Part shown: piece by piece, positions 34,836-45,175 of the stretch | Layout of the letters: every line of letters starts with the position of its first letter | How positions within the stretch are numbered: position 1 is the first letter of the stretch | Assembly: GCA_016508695.1 (NCBI GenBank) | Contig: VNKQ01000020.1 | Span: 682,001 to 746,000 of the forward strand | Source of the DNA: Hyphodiscus hymeniophilus | Lineage: Eukaryota > Ascomycota > Leotiomycetes > Helotiales > Hyphodiscaceae | Reading direction: 5' to 3' | Length of the DNA: 64,000 bases | Notes under the pieces: model-generated | What the model was told of the DNA's origin: nothing | The model's database searches: none | Seen by the model: the letters and a program-made list of their open reading frames with translations, nothing else | Position numbers and translations under genes: made by a program

Positions 34836-35103
34836 ATTATAGAGTTAAAAAAAGTAAAATACTTATATAAGCTTACTAAAAAAGTAAAAGCTATATAAGT
34901 TAAGATTTGAGAATTAGAGAAAGGTTATAAAGACTTTATATTAGCTAATATAATATAACTAATAGTTATAACCCTAGTTATATTATTATATTAACGCGCA
35001 CTTAAGACAAGGGACCTTTTTACTTATACGGGGCGAAATATTAAAGAAGTATAAGATTTCTTTTATTAGGCCAAACTCAAATAAAGAGAAGATAAAAATC
35101 TAA

Positions 35104-35364
35104 TATTACAAAATTAAGGCTTAACTAATCTTATAATTATAATTTAATTACACTTGTTAAATATTTAGTTATATCTTATAATTACTTAAGCTTTATTTAA
35201 GTATTTATTTTATTAAGCTTTATAAGAGTAATTTAATATTTAGAAAAAGATTTACTTCTTTTTCTTTTTTCTTTAAACTAAATAATACTTAATATATACT
35301 TATTTAAGTAGTCTTTTCTTATAACCTTTTTTCTTTAAAGATTAAACCAATTATTTATATAATA
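35104..35364 (+). repeat. Copia LTR copy 2, first of a tandem series
   Basis: It aligns with the 265-bp LTR family. It is followed at 35365 by ATTATAAGCCTA, the same primer-site-like start of the internal region seen after the 5' LTR at 54055. Confidence 0.85.
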
Positions 35365-35572
35365 ATTATAAGCCTAGTTTATATAATACTTAAAAATTAT
35401 TTATTTTAAAAAGTATATTATAATATACTATTATACGAGTAAATTTAAATATATAGCTTCGCTTACTAGAATAAACGAGCTAACTCTTATTAACTTTTTA
35501 AAAAGAAAAATCTTTATATTAAAGTTTTTTTTAATTAGAATAATAACTAATTATTTGATTTATTTTAATATA

Positions 35573-36103
35573 TCCCCTAAGCTGCTGAACTCGCACACCC
35601 CCTACCTGAGGCAGCAGTCTGCCTGGCGCCTAGTTAAGCGAGACCAATCATAGAGCTCTAATTTTTGGAAATCACCCCCTCAATTGTTTTTATTTCTATG
35701 GTACTGGTCAAAACAACCCCCTTTTCTATATAGCGATATATTATACTCTTTGCAACCGAATCGAGTTAATCTTCTAGTAATATTCAGCCTTTGATTGGCT
35801 GATTTCTGACCTAGTATACCTCGTGGGAGTCGTGGCTTGTCCCAGAAGGTATAGCCCTTATAGGCTGCGCAATCCCTTCGCAACCACGTGACCGAATTAG
35901 TGCTACGTTCGGGCGCAAGGTCCCTAGGTCCGTAGGGTCTAAGACAGTGTCTTCAGGCATTGAATTAGGTCTCTTTTGAGTGCGAAATCAATAAATTATA
36001 ATGGTTGTTTACATTTTTGTTTATATTGCGGATTTTGAAGTTCCTACCCTTGTAGTTGATGCCTCAGGCAGGGGGGGGTGTGCGAGTTCAGCAGCTTAGG
36101 GGA
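35573..36103. mobile_element. 531-bp MITE with about 42-bp inverted repeats and TA target (Fot1/pogo-like), not AT-mutated
   Basis: The ends are TCCCCTAAGCTGCTGAACTC... and its reverse complement, and the inverted repeat extends through CGCACACCCCC to CTGAGGCA. It is flanked by TA on both sides (35571-35572 and 36104-36105). The disrupted copia internal sequence (TTTATTTTATATATAATTACTT in intact copies) is recovered if the element and one TA are removed. Normal GC inside a fully AT-shifted host shows that it arrived after the host was mutated. No transposase is present; the 67-codon minus-strand frame at 35680-35883 has no resemblance to one. TA duplication and long TIRs suggest a Fot1/pogo-type source. 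Confidence 0.85.
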
Positions 36104-36388
36104 TAATTACTTAAAAGCCTTTAAGTAAAGTATTAACTATTTATAATATATTTACTTTATATAATATAATAATTTTAGTTAATATCTAATTAAAGACTTA
36201 ATTAAAGTAATTAAAATAATATTCTTTTTTTATTATAATATAAGATTACTTAATATTTTAGAATATATAAATCTAATAGTTTTAAGTACTTTAGTATATT
36301 TTATATTCCCTTTAAAAGTAATAGAATTAAAGCAAATAATTATAAAACTAAATATAATTTATTAACTGAAGTAAATTAAGTATAATCT

Positions 36389-36653
36389 TATTATAAAATT
36401 AAGGCTTAACTAATCTTATAATTATAGAATAGCTAATTATACTTATTAAATATTTAATTATATCTTATAATTACTTAAGCTTTATTTAAGCACTTATTTT
36501 ACTAAGCTTTATAAGAGTAATTTAATACTTAGAAAAAGATTTACTTCTTTTTCTTTTTTTTTTAAACTAAATAATACTTAATATATACTTACTCGAATAG
36601 TCTTTTCTTATAACTTTTTTTCCTTAAAGATTAAACTAATTATTTATATAATA
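36389..36653 (+). repeat. Copia LTR copy 3, second of a tandem series
   Basis: Another 265-bp LTR, again followed by ATTATAAGCCTAAATT. Only about 0.5 kb of 5' internal sequence (plus the inserted MITE) separates it from copy 2. Confidence 0.85.
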
Positions 36654-37359
36654 ATTATAAGCCTAAATTATATAATACTTAAGAATTATTTATTTTAAAA
36701 AGTATATTATAATATATTATTATACGAGTAAATTTAAGTATATAGCTTCGCCTATTAAAATAGTCGAGCTAACTCTTACTAACTCTTTAAAAAGAATAAC
36801 CTTTATATTAAGGTTTTCTCTAATTAAAATAATAACTAATTATTTAATTTATTTTATATATAATTACTTAAAAGCCTCTAAATAAAATATTAACTATTTA
36901 TAATATATTTACCTTATATAATATAGCAATGCTAATTAATATCTAATTAAAGACCCAATTAAAGTAATTAGAATAATACTCTTCTTTTTATTATAACGTA
37001 AGATTACTTAGTATTTTAGAATATATAAATCTAATAGTTCTAAGTACTTTAGTATACTTTATACTTCCTCTAAAGACAATAAAATTAAAGTAAATAATTA
37101 TAAAATTAAATATAGTCTATTAATTTAAGTAAATTAAGTATAATTTTATAAAAGAAGTAAAAGCGAAATAAGATTATATTAGAAATATAAATCAAATATA
37201 TAATATAACTCTAGTAACCTCTTAAAAAACGCTTTTTACTTTAGAAAAAGTAAATCCTAGACTAGAACTAATTATTCCTTTTAAACCGACTATTACTATT
37301 ACAACATATAATAATATTTAGGGTCGATACTTAACTTACTCTAAGTTAGTTATATAAAA

Positions 37360-37624
37360 TGTCACAAAATTAAGGCTTAACTAATCTTATAATTATAGAA
37401 TATTTAATTACACTTATTAAATATCTAATTATATCTTATAATTACTTAAGCTCTATTTAAGTACTTATTTTACTAAGCTTTATAAGAGTAATTTAATACT
37501 TAAGAGAAGACTTACTTCTTCTTTTTCTTTCTTTAAACTAAATAATACTTAATATATACTTATTCAAGTAGTCTTTTCTTATAACCTTTCTTCCTTAAAG
37601 ATTAGACCGATTATTTACGCAATA
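37360..37624 (+). repeat. Copia LTR copy 4, third of a tandem series
   Basis: The best-preserved terminus of the family, reading TGTCACAAAATTAAGGC...TTATTTACGCAATA. About 0.7 kb of 5' internal sequence separates it from copy 3. It abuts the 352-bp-family fragment at 37625. Confidence 0.85.
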
Positions 37625-37820
37625 TTAGGGTTAGTTTCTAAGGGGCTAAGGGGTAATAAGAGCCCCTTATATAAGAATATCTTTTTTATTTATATTATTT
37701 CTTATAATTATATTTAGTTATATTTTAAATAAAATATTAAAAGTACCTAATTATAATAGTTTTAATATTCTTATATAGGCGCAAACTTATTACACATATT
37801 ATAGTATATATAACTACATA
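37625..37820 (-). mobile_element. Truncated, inverted copy of the 352-bp MITE family
   Basis: The reverse complement matches the interior of 38550-38901, including AAACTAACCCTAA, GATAT(C/T)C(C/T)TATATA and AATATAATTATAAGAAATAA. Both terminal repeats are missing; the left side stops at the LTR end. Confidence 0.7.
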
Positions 37821-37825
37821 CTGGT

Positions 37826-38500
37826 TCAAGGATTGGTAGTCAAATCGAGTTCAAACTAAACCCAAGCCGAGTTCAAACCGGGTTCAACTTTTTCTCAAAC
37901 CAAGTTCAACTTTTTCTCAAACCGGGTTTAACTTGTATTCAAATCAGTGATAAATCGGTTCAGCCTAAAACTCAAACCTGACTCAAACCCGACCTAAGCC
38001 TAATTAGAACTAGGCTTAAATAATTATAATAACCAACTTTTTTTTAACTTAAGTACTTTTCCCTTATAAATAGGAGTAATTAAGCGAGTATTAGCCGCCC
38101 ATATGATAATGTCGGCACAAATCACGTGATTTTAATGTTTTTAGCTTTTTAGCGTTAATATTAAGCAACTTAAAGCCTAAGCGAAGTCTGAAGACCTTAA
38201 AAATTTAAGCGAAACCTTAAATCTTTAGGCCGAATTTTAGCCAGCTTACCCGGACTTTAGCCGAGGTTTACCCGGCTGACTAAGCATTTTTAAATAGCGT
38301 TTTTATAATAGTATATTTCAAATTACTAGGTAGTTCCAATCAGGTTCCGATCCGGTTCCAATCAGTGTCGGAACTAGTTTGGAACCAGATCGGAAGCGGT
38401 TTGGAACCTTGAACCTGGTTTAATTAGGTATCAATCAGGTATTAACTGGGGATTAAACCCTCTGCTAAGCGCCCCTAAGTAGCTTAACCCAAAACTTTAG
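37826..38500 (-). repeat. Palindrome-rich unclassified repeat, inverted copy
   Basis: It consists of degenerate GGTTCAA/TTGAACC and GGTTTGA/TCAAACC motifs every 15-30 bp (for example GAGTTCAAACCGGGTTCAAC), followed by a segment with AAATCACGTGATTT and ACTTAAGTACTTTTCCC. The same segments occur on the other strand at 40440-40760 and 41280-41375. No coding potential is seen. Confidence 0.55.
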
Positions 38501-38549
38501 CTTAGTTTAAGACTAAGTAGTTACTTCTATAAATGAGACTATTAAAGTT

Positions 38550-38901
38550 GGGATGAGCTATTTTAACTCTAATGCCGGCTATTTCAACTCCACTAGTCCC
38601 TACTAGTTATACACACTATAGTACATATAGAAAGTTTGCGTACGTGCGGGAATATTAAAATTACTATAACTAGGTACCTTTAATATTCTACTTAAAATAT
38701 AACCAAATATAATTATAAGAAATAATATAAATAAAAAAGATATCCCTATATAGGGGGCTCTTACCGCCTCTTAACCCCCCCGAAACTAACCCTAACCACT
38801 AACCCTAACCCGCTGTGTTTTAGTAGAGAAAGTATCTCTAGGCACATACCTTTCTAGGTGCACGGTGGGTGTACCCCCTAAGAGTTGAGATAGCTTATCC
38901 C
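38550..38901 (+). mobile_element. 352-bp hAT-type MITE, copy 1
   Basis: Terminal inverted repeats GGG(T/A)TGAGCTATTTTAACTC and GAGTTGAGATAGCTTATCCC. The 8-bp target duplication TTAAAGTT is exact (38542-38549 and 38902-38909). The interior carries a TAACCC-rich stretch at about 38783-38812. There is no open frame. Confidence 0.85.
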
Positions 38902-39080
38902 TTAAAGTTATAATAATACTCAGGCTTATAAGACTGAAGTATAAGGTCTAATCTAAGCTATATTCGAGTTAAATCTAAGTCGAATTTAAACTAAGCAAGG
39001 TTTAAAAGTCTTTTGGATTAAATCCGACTAAAATTCGACTTAGGGTTAATTTGGCTTAGACCGGGATCTAATTTAATTTT

Positions 39081-39432
39081 GCGTTAAACTATTGCAACTC
39101 TACTCTCGCCTATTTAAACTCTACTAGTCCTTATTAGTAGCGTATACTATAATACGTCTAATAGATTTACGCCTAGGCGAGAATATTAAAATTATTAAAA
39201 TTACTTCTAATATTTTATTTAAAATATAATTAAATATAATTATAAGAAATAATATAATATAAAAAAGATATCCCTATATAGGCTTATTACCCCTTAATCC
39301 CCTAGAACTAACCCTAATGACTAATTCTAACCCGCTATGCTTAATAAAGAAAGTATCTCTAGGCATATACGTTTCTAGATATACCCCCTAAGAGTTAAAG
39401 TAGCCGGGAGTATAGTTAAAATAGCTTAACCC
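39081..39432 (+). mobile_element. 352-bp hAT-type MITE, copy 2
   Basis: Same length and layout as copy 1. The flanks are TTAATTTT (39073-39080) and TTAATCTT (39433-39440), an 8-bp target duplication with one C/T difference. It ends AGTTAAAATAGCTTAACCC. Confidence 0.8.
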
Positions 39433-39989
39433 TTAATCTTCTAGATCTGCAACTTATAAGTATATTCTACCTGGTTTTGACTTAAGTTAGTTTAGTTCTT
39501 ACTTACCTAATACTTAAAGGCTATTATTAAATGTCTAAGTAGGGCTAACAAAGTTTAATGAAAGTCTAAGCTATAAAGTAATATAAAGTTCTATTTAACC
39601 CTAGTAACCATGGGTCGACCCGGTTTGACTAAGGATAAGTCTCAATTCGGCCTCACTTAGTAATTGAATTAAGTTAGGGCAAGTTATTTCCTGATATTGG
39701 TCACGTGACCTATTCGATCGCGTAAGAAAGTATGTAAAATGTGTTTATTATAGGTATTAGTAATTTACATTTATACTTAGGTTCAAAAGGCTAAAGTATG
39801 TCGTCTAAGCTAAGTTGAAAACAAGTCGGATTTAAACTAGGGTCGAGCTATTTCAACTCTACTCCCGGCTACTTTAACTCTACTACTTCGTATTACTTAA
39901 GGGCAAATAGCTTAGAGTATAATTCCTAATTAACCTCTATTAATTACCCGAATAAGCTAGAGTCAAAGGTCGGAATCAAGTTTAAACTA

Positions 39990-40560
39990 CTTATAAGCAG
40001 AACGCATAGTTATCAGATCAAGCTTAAACTTGATTCAAATAAGGCTTAAATTACTAGTAGGTTTGCTTTTTTTAAAAGTTTGAATTTGGCTCGAGTTGGG
40101 TTTAAGTTAAGGTTAAATTAGACTTAATTTGAATTAAATTTAAGATTTAAGCCTGTGTCAGATTATCTTAAAACTAGTTTAAATTTAACTATTATAAAGC
40201 ACTTATTAATAGTGCTTACTAGTAAGCCGGCTAAACTTCGGATAACCCCCGGATAGACCATAAGTAGGCCAAATAAACTTTGGCTATTCCGGGTAGCCCG
40301 GGTAACTTTTGATAGATTTTAGGCTAAACTAATATTCTCGCTTTCAAAAAGTAAAGTCTCGCTTAAAGTTTAGAGTTTATAGTTATCGCTTAAGTTTTAG
40401 TTCGCTTAGTACTATTTACGCTAAAAGATTAAAATAATAAAGGCACGTGAGGTTGGTTTGGGCTGATATTATTATACAAGCGGCTATTCCTTGCCTAAGT
40501 ACTCTTATTAGTAGGGAGAAGTACTTGAGTAAAAAACAAGAAAGAAAAAAAAGAATACTT
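39990..40560 (+). repeat. Palindrome-rich unclassified repeat, direct copy 1
   Basis: Runs from ACTTATAAGCAGAACGCATAG to AGTACTTGAGTAAAAAACAAG. It shares order and motifs with 40848-41371 (TTAAACTTGATTCAAATAAGG, GTTTGAATTTGGCTCGAG, AAACTAGTTTAAA, then ACTCTTATTAGTAGGGAGAA). Confidence 0.5.
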
Positions 40561-40847
40561 ATTATTATAATATTAGTTTAAGTCTATTAGGCTTAAGTCG
40601 GGCTCAAGTTTTAGACTAATGCGATTTATTAATGATTTGACTAAAAGTTGAGCCTGGTTTAAACTTAGTTTGAGAAAAGGTTAAACTTGGTTTGAACCTA
40701 GTTTGAGAGGAAGTTGAACCCGGTTTAAACCTATTAGTTGGAGTTCGATTTAATTATTAGGCTTTAAATTATTAAGTGCTAGTAGTTCTAATCTAGTCCT
40801 AATCTAGTTCCAGTCCGATTCTAATCCGGTTCGAACCTGAATTAAAA

Positions 40848-41371
40848 TACTTATAGGCGGAATACTTAGCTATCAAATCGAGCTTAAAACCGATTTAAAT
40901 AAGGCTTAAGTTAAGTTTGAGTTTTTTAGAATGTTTGAGTTTTTAGAAAGTTTGAATCGGGTTTAAGTCGGGCTTAAGCTCGAGTTAAGTTTAGTTTGAA
41001 TTTGAGTTGGCTTTTAAGCAAAAGTTTAAGCTTAGTATAAGATCAGTTTCAAACTAGTTTAAACCTAATCCTAGAAAACTACTTATTAATACTGCTTAAA
41101 AAGCGGGCTAGGCTCCGGCTCAACTCCGGGTATATCTTGGGTAATTGGGGCAAATCTCGGATAAATTATAGGTTTAAATCTAATTTTAGCCAGAAAAAAT
41201 GTTTCGCTTAAAAAAATTAAAGTTTATAAGATTTGCTTAAGCTCTAAATTACTTTTTATCTATACTAAGAAGTTAAAAAATGAGATCACGTGATTTAGGC
41301 TGACCTTAATATATAGACAACTACCACTTGCTTAATTACTCCTATTAATAGAGGAAAGTACTTAAGTAAAA
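40848..41371 (+). repeat. Palindrome-rich unclassified repeat, direct copy 2
   Basis: Parallel to 39990-40560 and separated from it by about 290 bp. It ends TACTCCTATTAATAGAGGAA then AGTACTTAAGTAAAAAAAAG, just before the third 352-bp-family MITE. Confidence 0.5.
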
Positions 41372-41375
41372 AAAA

Positions 41376-42494
41376 GGGATAAGCTATTTTAATTCTAATG
41401 CCGGCTATTTCAACTCTATTAGTCTCTATTACTTATATATATTATAATATATATAATAAGTTTACGCCTATATATAACTATTAAAACTATTATAGTTACC
41501 TTTTATATTTTATTTAAGGACGGGCTATAATAACTTGCCTCCCGGCTAAAACAACTTAGTTAACTCTACCTATAGGTATAAATCTAGGAAGCTTCCCCTA
41601 TTATACTAATTTATATACGCGCAAGAGTATATAATGTATATTATTATATTAACTTATTATAATCTAAATCTAACTTATACTCCCTATCTTAAGTATAACC
41701 CTTAAAAGGTTTTATTACTATAACTTTAACTTCTTATACTATTTGCCTTTATAATATATCTCTTATAATTATTACTACGTTTTTAAAGTAATCGTCTTTA
41801 TATATAAAAAAAATCCCCCTTATATAACTCTTCTTTTTTCGCGTACTTAGTTTATATTAATCGATATATCCTTTTACTATTTGCACTATTATTAGAGTAA
41901 TAAAACTTACTTTATTTAGGCCTAAATAGACTATAAAGACTTACCCGACTAGTAACCTAAGTCGCTTAAGGATTATAAGGGCTAAAGAGAAGGAAAGTTT
42001 AAAGACTAAGGGTAATTATCGCGTACTCGATTCTATAATATATAATACTCCTCTTAGTATACTATAAGATTTATTTTCCTCTCGAATAATAAGAATATAT
42101 TAATATTTAGTAAGGTATATAGTTTAGCCTTACTTGTGTATATAAATTATTATAGTTAAGCGAGAGTATTAGGTATACCCCCGAAAAGTTATTTTAGCCG
42201 GGAGGCAAGTTGTTATAGCCCGTTCCTTTATTTAAAATATTACGAAATATAATTATAAGAAATAATATAATATAAAAAGATATCCCTATATAAGGGGCTT
42301 TTATTACCCTTTAACCCCCTAGAACTAACCCTAACTACTATTAACTATAATTTATTATATTTCAATAGAGAAAATATCTCTAGTATTATATTTTAATAGA
42401 GAAGATATCTCTAGGTATCTTTAGGCATATGCGTTTCTAGGTATACCCCCTAAGAGTTAAAATAGCCGGGAGTAGAGTTAAAATAGCTTAACCC
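41376..42494 (+). mobile_element. 352-bp-family MITE, copy 3, interrupted by another element
   Basis: It starts GGGATAAGCTATTTTAATTC and ends GAGTTAAAATAGCTTAACCC. It is split at 41517/42227 by a 709-bp insertion. Without the insertion it is about 50 bp longer than copies 1 and 2, because the AGAGAAGATATCTCTAG segment near 42368-42415 is duplicated. No target duplication was found. Confidence 0.75.
41518..42226. mobile_element. 709-bp inverted-repeat element nested in the MITE
   Basis: About 40-bp terminal inverted repeats: GGACGGGCTATAATAACTTG on the left and, reverse-complemented from the right, GGAACGGGCTATAACAACTTG, then CCTCCCGGCTAAAA on both. The flanks are TTTATTTAA on both sides (41509-41517 and 42227-42235), a 9-bp direct repeat (8 bp also possible). 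Intact copies of the host have a single TTTATTTAA-like site here. No transposase is seen. Confidence 0.8.
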
Positions 42495-42544
42495 AAATTT
42501 ATATAATAAAGAGAGCTTACTAGATATACGCAACTATAGAAACC

Positions 42545-42596
42545 AAATAGGGATTAATAGAGTTAAAATAGCCGGCGTTAGAATTAAAATAGCTTA
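42545..42596 (-). repeat. Solo terminus of the 352-bp MITE family
   Basis: Reverse complement of the left end of the family (AATTAAAATAGCTTAACCC preceded by GTTAAAATAGCCGGCGTTAG). It marks the right edge of the AT-rich block. Confidence 0.6.
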
Positions 42597-42687
42597 ACCC
42601 TAATATTATCACAGAAAGATTCTTTAAAATTGTGTTTCTATCCTATTAATTTTAATAATCGAATAAGCTAGAAATATAGTAACTTTA

Positions 42688-43536
42688 TCAAAGCGGAATC
42701 CGCTTTACTGTACTATTCAAAGACTCCCCATTTGTTAATGCAAAGTCCATTACAGAATCCCAATTCTTGCATTCATGTGTAATTCCCTCACCTGTGATGG
42801 GCCCATCGCTCCCAAACCCTTCCTTTACATAGAGTGGCCACTCAAGAGTGGTATCAGCAGAGCACATAATGCCCTGCCTAATCATATTCAAACAGTGCTC
42901 AAGATGATCTGGTCCACCCCAATGTCTCGAGGGTACGCCTATTTTTTGCTCACGAACCAAGTCGCGGAGGGCGCGTAGACAATGTAATTGATGAAAAACC
43001 GAAAGGCCAAACCAGGCTTCGCTCCCGTCAGTAGCAGGATCTATGTGACCTGTTTGCAGATCGTAGTGACTTGGTCCTTCCACTGCAACGAGACCGAATT
43101 TGACTAGATAGAGCGTAAGCAAATTTGAACGATGAAGAATGTAGCAGCCGCTAGGTGAAAATACCTGGTATCAGATGATCCCAAGCTTCGTTGCCTTCGT
43201 CATCGTAGCGTACCCATTTGTCCGACATATGAAACGCGACGGTAGATGACGGAACTAGAACGGTTTGCTCAATATCATCGCCTAAGAATCAGCTGGAGGA
43301 TATTACTTACTGCTCGGAATCAGAATCTGAGGATCCCAGCGCCCATTGCGCATAGCTTTTCTTGGAGGAAGAAAAGCCAGGGCAGAAGTGCTTACTAAAA
43401 TCAGAAAAAGAGTACCTGCTACATACAAAAAGACTCTGAGCGGAGAAAATCGATTCCTTGTGGGAATGGAATGGCCTATTTCCTCTTCTAAGTCTTCATT
43501 ACCAAGTCGTGAGTACTCTTGCTTCGTAGTAGACAT
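42688..43536 (-). CDS. UstYa-family (DUF3328) oxidase-like protein
   Basis: Three exons, complement(42688..43103, 43165..43254, 43311..43536), with 61- and 56-bp introns, give 243 residues. A short cytosolic N terminus is followed by one membrane span (about 33-56, VFLYVAGTLFLILVSTSALAF) and a lumenal domain. The domain has WVRYDDEGNEAWDHLIP and the two family-defining HXXHC motifs, HQLHC (about 143-147) and HLEHC (about 172-176). UstYa-family proteins carry out oxidative cyclisation or hydroxylation and chlorination-type tailoring in fungal RiPP (ustiloxin/phomopsin type) and other peptide or polyketide pathways. A 29-bp intron alternative at the first junction was rejected as too short. It is divergent from a second UstYa-like gene. 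No core enzyme is nearby. Confidence 0.85.
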
Positions 43537-44118
43537 TTTGAACGCAAATCAGTCGAGCGAGGAAGAATATAGAATCTCTGAATAACCAGTAGTCTTATAA
43601 CTTCTATCAATACATTTGAAGGGCTTTAATACTTTTCCGCCGGGGCCAGTACTAATATGTCGGTTGTTGTGCGTTGCACTCGGAATGGCTGATTAGCAAT
43701 TTCGTCCTTCCGATATTTGTTGACTCCGATATCATATACCTCCGGATTTACAAGGGTGTTTGTGGTCCCGGAAAACAATTTGATCCAAGACTCGGTAAAG
43801 AATGAAGAATCGCACGTCAAAATTTTGCACTGAAGATTTAACGATTGTCCGGTGTTCTGGTGTAATGAATTGAAAAAAAAAAACAATTATCGAATGTCGG
43901 ACACCGCGATGTGCCGGTAAATAATCAATGTCTATCAATTCTACACCTTACGCTCTAGAGAGAAAGGACTAGTTAGTCTAAAAGAAGGCAAAACTGCTGC
44001 CACTACCTCTGCTTTCTATTGTAATACCCTTCCACATATGAGATCTTTCTTTAACGGCAAGAACTTGTATACAATAGATACAAAAAGATTTTATATTGAG
44101 AATCATTTATTTTTCGCC
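43537..44118. promoter_or_regulatory. Divergent promoter region of the UstYa-like pair
   Basis: 582 bp lies between two divergent start codons. A small frame at 43626-43886 minus has no support. Co-regulation of the two genes is inferred from the arrangement only. Confidence 0.45.
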
Positions 44119-44994
44119 ATGTCAGCTGAAGAATCTATCCCCTTCATTCCAGAGGTAGCTGCTTCCTCAACTAGCTCCGTAACGGTGATGGATGATGCTG
44201 ACTCCATCAACCTCTCTGATGATTTCGATACCGAAAAGGGAGGGCCATACAAAGATATTGGCTACGAGGAGGTAGAGCGGTACGGCTTGCAACCCATTGC
44301 GCACAGCCGCGGTGGCAAGCTTTGGAATCGCGTGAAAACCTATCCAAGATATTTAGCGATTGGGTTTCTGACGCTGCTTGCTCTCGGCATCTTTACTTCC
44401 ATGGTGATTCGCAGGGTCCAGACATCAAAGATGGTCTCTCAGGCTGCTGGGCGTATTCCTGGTCTCGAATATACCCCCGATGGACGACTTCTGAGCTGCG
44501 GCAACACTTTCGAAGAAGCCGAGGCAGCTGGCTGTATTTTCGACATGATGACCTTTGTTTATACACCTCCAGCCTGCTACGACGAAGAGCTAGCCCTCAG
44601 CTCCATAGATCCCGACCACGAACTTGCACCATACCGTGCCACAGGCACTTGGCCATGGTGGACCCACGAGAACCACACTGAACCCATACCCCAAGAGCCC
44701 GACCTGTTAAGCTCTCTTGCGCCGGTGTGGACAAACAACGTGTACCATCGCGCTCACTGTATATATCTCTGGCGACTGGGATTCAGGGCCTTGATGCGAA
44801 TGGCCGAGGGGAGGAATAGTGAAGTTTATGTATATGAGAAGCTGACGAAATGGGATCATTTAACACACTGTAACAGACTGTTGAATGACTTGGAGAGATC
44901 AGAAGATGCGCCTGCGCGGGCGGTGAAGAAGATCGGGAAGTGTGTGAGATTGGATAGTGCTGCTCAAATTGGAGGAATGACTGGGTCGTCTTAA
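44119..44994 (+). CDS. Divergent UstYa-like membrane protein with two HXXHC motifs
   Basis: Single exon, 291 residues from the ATG at 44119 (MSAEESIPF); an in-frame ATG at 44038 would add 27 residues of unconvincing AT-rich leader. An acidic N-terminal region precedes one membrane span (about 78-98, YLAIGFLTLLALGIFTSMVI). Next comes a Cys-containing segment (SCGNTFEEAEAAGCIFDMM, PPACYDEEL). Two HXXHC motifs follow, YHRAHCIYLWRLGF (about 210-214) and KWDHLTHCNRLL (about 247-251). The spacing, single span and motif pair match the UstYa fold, but the rest diverges from the neighbour and from typical members. Such paired UstYa proteins often act together in one pathway. Function is inferred; no precursor peptide with repeated Kex2 sites was found nearby. 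Confidence 0.65.
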   Translation: MSAEESIPFIPEVAASSTSSVTVMDDADSINLSDDFDTEKGGPYKDIGYEEVERYGLQPIAHSRGGKLWNRVKTYPRYLAIGFLTLLALGIFTSMVIRRVQTSKMVSQAAGRIPGLEYTPDGRLLSCGNTFEEAEAAGCIFDMMTFVYTPPACYDEELALSSIDPDHELAPYRATGTWPWWTHENHTEPIPQEPDLLSSLAPVWTNNVYHRAHCIYLWRLGFRALMRMAEGRNSEVYVYEKLTKWDHLTHCNRLLNDLERSEDAPARAVKKIGKCVRLDSAAQIGGMTGSS

Positions 44995-45175
44995 ATAGCC
45001 AAGAAATAGGTTGGACTGGCGATTGGGGTTAATGATCAGAAACAACTACTCAAGGTTTTATGCTTGTAGATCATAAATTAATAGGCCTTTCAAGTGCGTG
45101 ATGATGATAATATCTTATTTGAATGTACAACAGTAGGTGCGCTGATATTGTACCTGATCAGAACCATAAGTTTCA

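Larger units (their letters stand above)
33482..42600. other. AT-rich block: retroelement fragments plus a mosaic of small repeats
   Basis: The left half (33482-37624) is fragments of the same copia family as 53338-62530, with one unmutated DNA transposon inside. The right half (37625-42600) is built from small non-autonomous elements (352-bp family, 709-bp element, palindrome-rich repeat) that are less AT-shifted. No live gene is seen. Confidence 0.85.

Noticed and set aside
35680..35883. 67-codon frame inside the 531-bp MITE
   Set aside because: No resemblance to a transposase or other protein. It is expected by chance in an unmutated segment.
38783..38812. CTAACCCTAACC-like run suggesting an interstitial telomere
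   Set aside because: It recurs at the same internal position in the other copies of the 352-bp MITE family and is only a few units long, so it belongs to the element.
43282..43310. 29-bp intron in the first UstYa-like gene
   Set aside because: Too short for a spliceosomal intron. The next in-frame acceptor gives a normal 56-bp intron with the same reading downstream.
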